A stretch of DNA of 7,512 nt from Chloroflexota bacterium (GTDB lineage: Bacteria; Chloroflexota; Dehalococcoidia; Lucifugimonadales; Lucifugimonadaceae). Of the stretch, positions 6,858 to 7,512 are shown piece by piece. Each line of letters opens with the position of its first letter. The stretch's first letter is position 1. The DNA lies in assembly GCA_016210435.1 (NCBI GenBank), contig JACQUF010000408.1, positions 1-7,512 on the forward strand, read 5' to 3'. A program made the position numbers and the translations under genes. A model generated the notes under the pieces. It did not search any database and had not been told where the DNA came from. It worked only from the letters and a program-made list of their open reading frames with translations.

Positions 6858-7512
6858 AGACCGCGCCCGTGAACAGAACGCTGCTGGTCTGATCGTCGGT
6901 GATGGCGAAGAAGAAGGGCCGGTCTACGACGAACTCGAACGTGAAAGCTGGACCGGACTCTTCCATGACTACCATGGTCGCCGCCGCGGCTTCGGTACCC
7001 TTCTCGTCCACCTCCACCACAGCCCTGTGCACTACGCGATCGATGTAAAGGTCGCCCGAACCCATGTCCGAAAAGTCGGCGTCTCCTCCGAAGGCGATCT
7101 CCATACCCATCGCCTTCAGGGTCTCGTTGAGCGTGACGTCGTACTCCTGCTCGAATCGTGGCATGACGATCGTGCCAGTGCCATCATGCTGGAAGTCCTT
7201 CGTCCAACGCGCCCAGGCGGCGGCGTCCAAACCGTCCATGAACTTCCGCAGGCTGGAGTCTCGGTCCGGCAGGAAGATGTACATACTGGCGTCGCCCCGG
7301 TATGGAAGCCGAAGGGAAGTGAAGCCATCGCCGTCCAGGTAGTCGTACCTGGCGGACGATGACTGCCGCATCATCGGCGCCTGTACGGTTGAGCCGTCGG
7401 AGTTGTTGAAGGTCCCTTCCGTCGTGTCCTTCTCATCGAACTCGTACTGCCAGCCGCCCTTGAAGTAGATCGCATTGATCAGATACATGACGTCGTCGGG
7501 CTCGATCTCGTC
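6835..7512 (-). CDS. Serpin (serine protease inhibitor), C-terminal part, 5'-partial
   Basis: The frame is open to the window edge (DEIEPDDV precedes the Met at 7488), so that Met is internal. The 225 visible residues are roughly the last 55-60% of a serpin (usual length 370-420 aa). Family landmarks appear in order, in numbering from the Met at 7488: LINAIYFKGGW (3-13); the T..F region with MMRQ (39-42); MYIFLPD (69-75); VMPRFEQEYDVTLNETLKAMG (108-128); FSDMG (139-143); VVHRAVVEVDEKGTEAAAAT (152-171), the breach strand and hinge; then FVVDRPFFFAI (186-196), which fits the PROSITE serpin signature, and SSVLFTGAV (202-210). The hinge has the small residues that inhibitory serpins need to insert the cleaved loop as a beta strand and trap the protease. 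The visible part therefore predicts an inhibitor rather than a non-inhibitory homologue. The signal peptide, if any, lies beyond the window. TGA 6837-6835 ends just at the start of the following lipoprotein gene, suggesting coupling. Confidence 0.96.
   Translation of the reverse strand, partial: DEIEPDDVMYLINAIYFKGGWQYEFDEKDTTEGTFNNSDGSTVQAPMMRQSSSARYDYLDGDGFTSLRLPYRGDASMYIFLPDRDSSLRKFMDGLDAAAWARWTKDFQHDGTGTIVMPRFEQEYDVTLNETLKAMGMEIAFGGDADFSDMGSGDLYIDRVVHRAVVEVDEKGTEAAAATMVVMEESGPAFTFEFVVDRPFFFAITDDQTSSVLFTGAVYELGSKE
6955..7005 (-). other. Serpin reactive-centre loop (hinge to presumed P1)
   Basis: Aligned by the invariant hinge, P17-P8 reads EKGTEAAAAT and P7-P1 reads MVVMEES, followed by GPAFTF. 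The 17-residue convention places P1 at Ser178 (codon 6957-6955), but the segment between hinge and signature appears about two residues longer than in alpha-1-antitrypsin. P1 could therefore equally be one of the Glu residues or Met175. The acidic MEES segment contrasts with the Arg/Lys P1 of serpins that block trypsin-like proteases. Confidence 0.65.

Noticed and set aside
6613..7362. + strand frame of 249 codons across the serpin and lipoprotein junction
   Set aside because: It runs antisense to the serpin, whose family motifs are unmistakable; no independent support.
7486..7488. ATG as the start of the serpin
   Set aside because: The codons before it (DEIEPDDV) continue the conserved serpin sequence, and a start here would drop the N-terminal 40-45% of the fold.

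Overview
The window looks like a stretch of high-GC bacterial chromosome that encodes almost only exported proteins. No mobile element, RNA gene, CRISPR array, enzyme of central metabolism or regulator is visible. The lineage is probably Chloroflexota: lipoproteins with Pro/Thr 'PTPTP' linkers after the lipid-attachment cysteine, META domains, bacterial serpins and YVTN-like propellers are all common there. This placement is an inference from protein style, since there is no marker gene.

Layout. One gene on the + strand (from before base 1 to 1391) ends convergently against four genes on the - strand (7512 down to 1506). The + gene encodes a beta-propeller protein with an extra C-terminal domain; its beginning is outside the window. 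In transcription order the - strand holds: (1) the C-terminal part of a serpin with a complete inhibitory-type reactive-centre loop; (2) an unrecognised lipoprotein of about 517 aa, which overlaps the serpin end by 23 nt or follows it by 4 nt, depending on its start, and carries two lipoprotein-type signal sequences in a row; (3) after a 163-nt gap, a lipoprotein of 505 aa; (4) overlapping gene 3 by 4 nt, a 706-aa lipoprotein that is a paralogue of gene 3 but carries an inserted Pro/Thr linker and META (HslJ-like) domain. Genes 3 and 4 both appear to start at TTG codons with good Shine-Dalgarno sequences.

How they may work together. Spacing suggests two translationally coupled pairs, serpin + lipoprotein and paralogue + paralogue, possibly one transcription unit with its promoter upstream of the window. 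All products should act outside the cytoplasmic membrane. The serpin would trap a protease covalently. The lipoproteins have no recognisable catalytic residues and look like binding or envelope-protection proteins. A joint role in envelope defence against proteases is possible but rests only on gene order.
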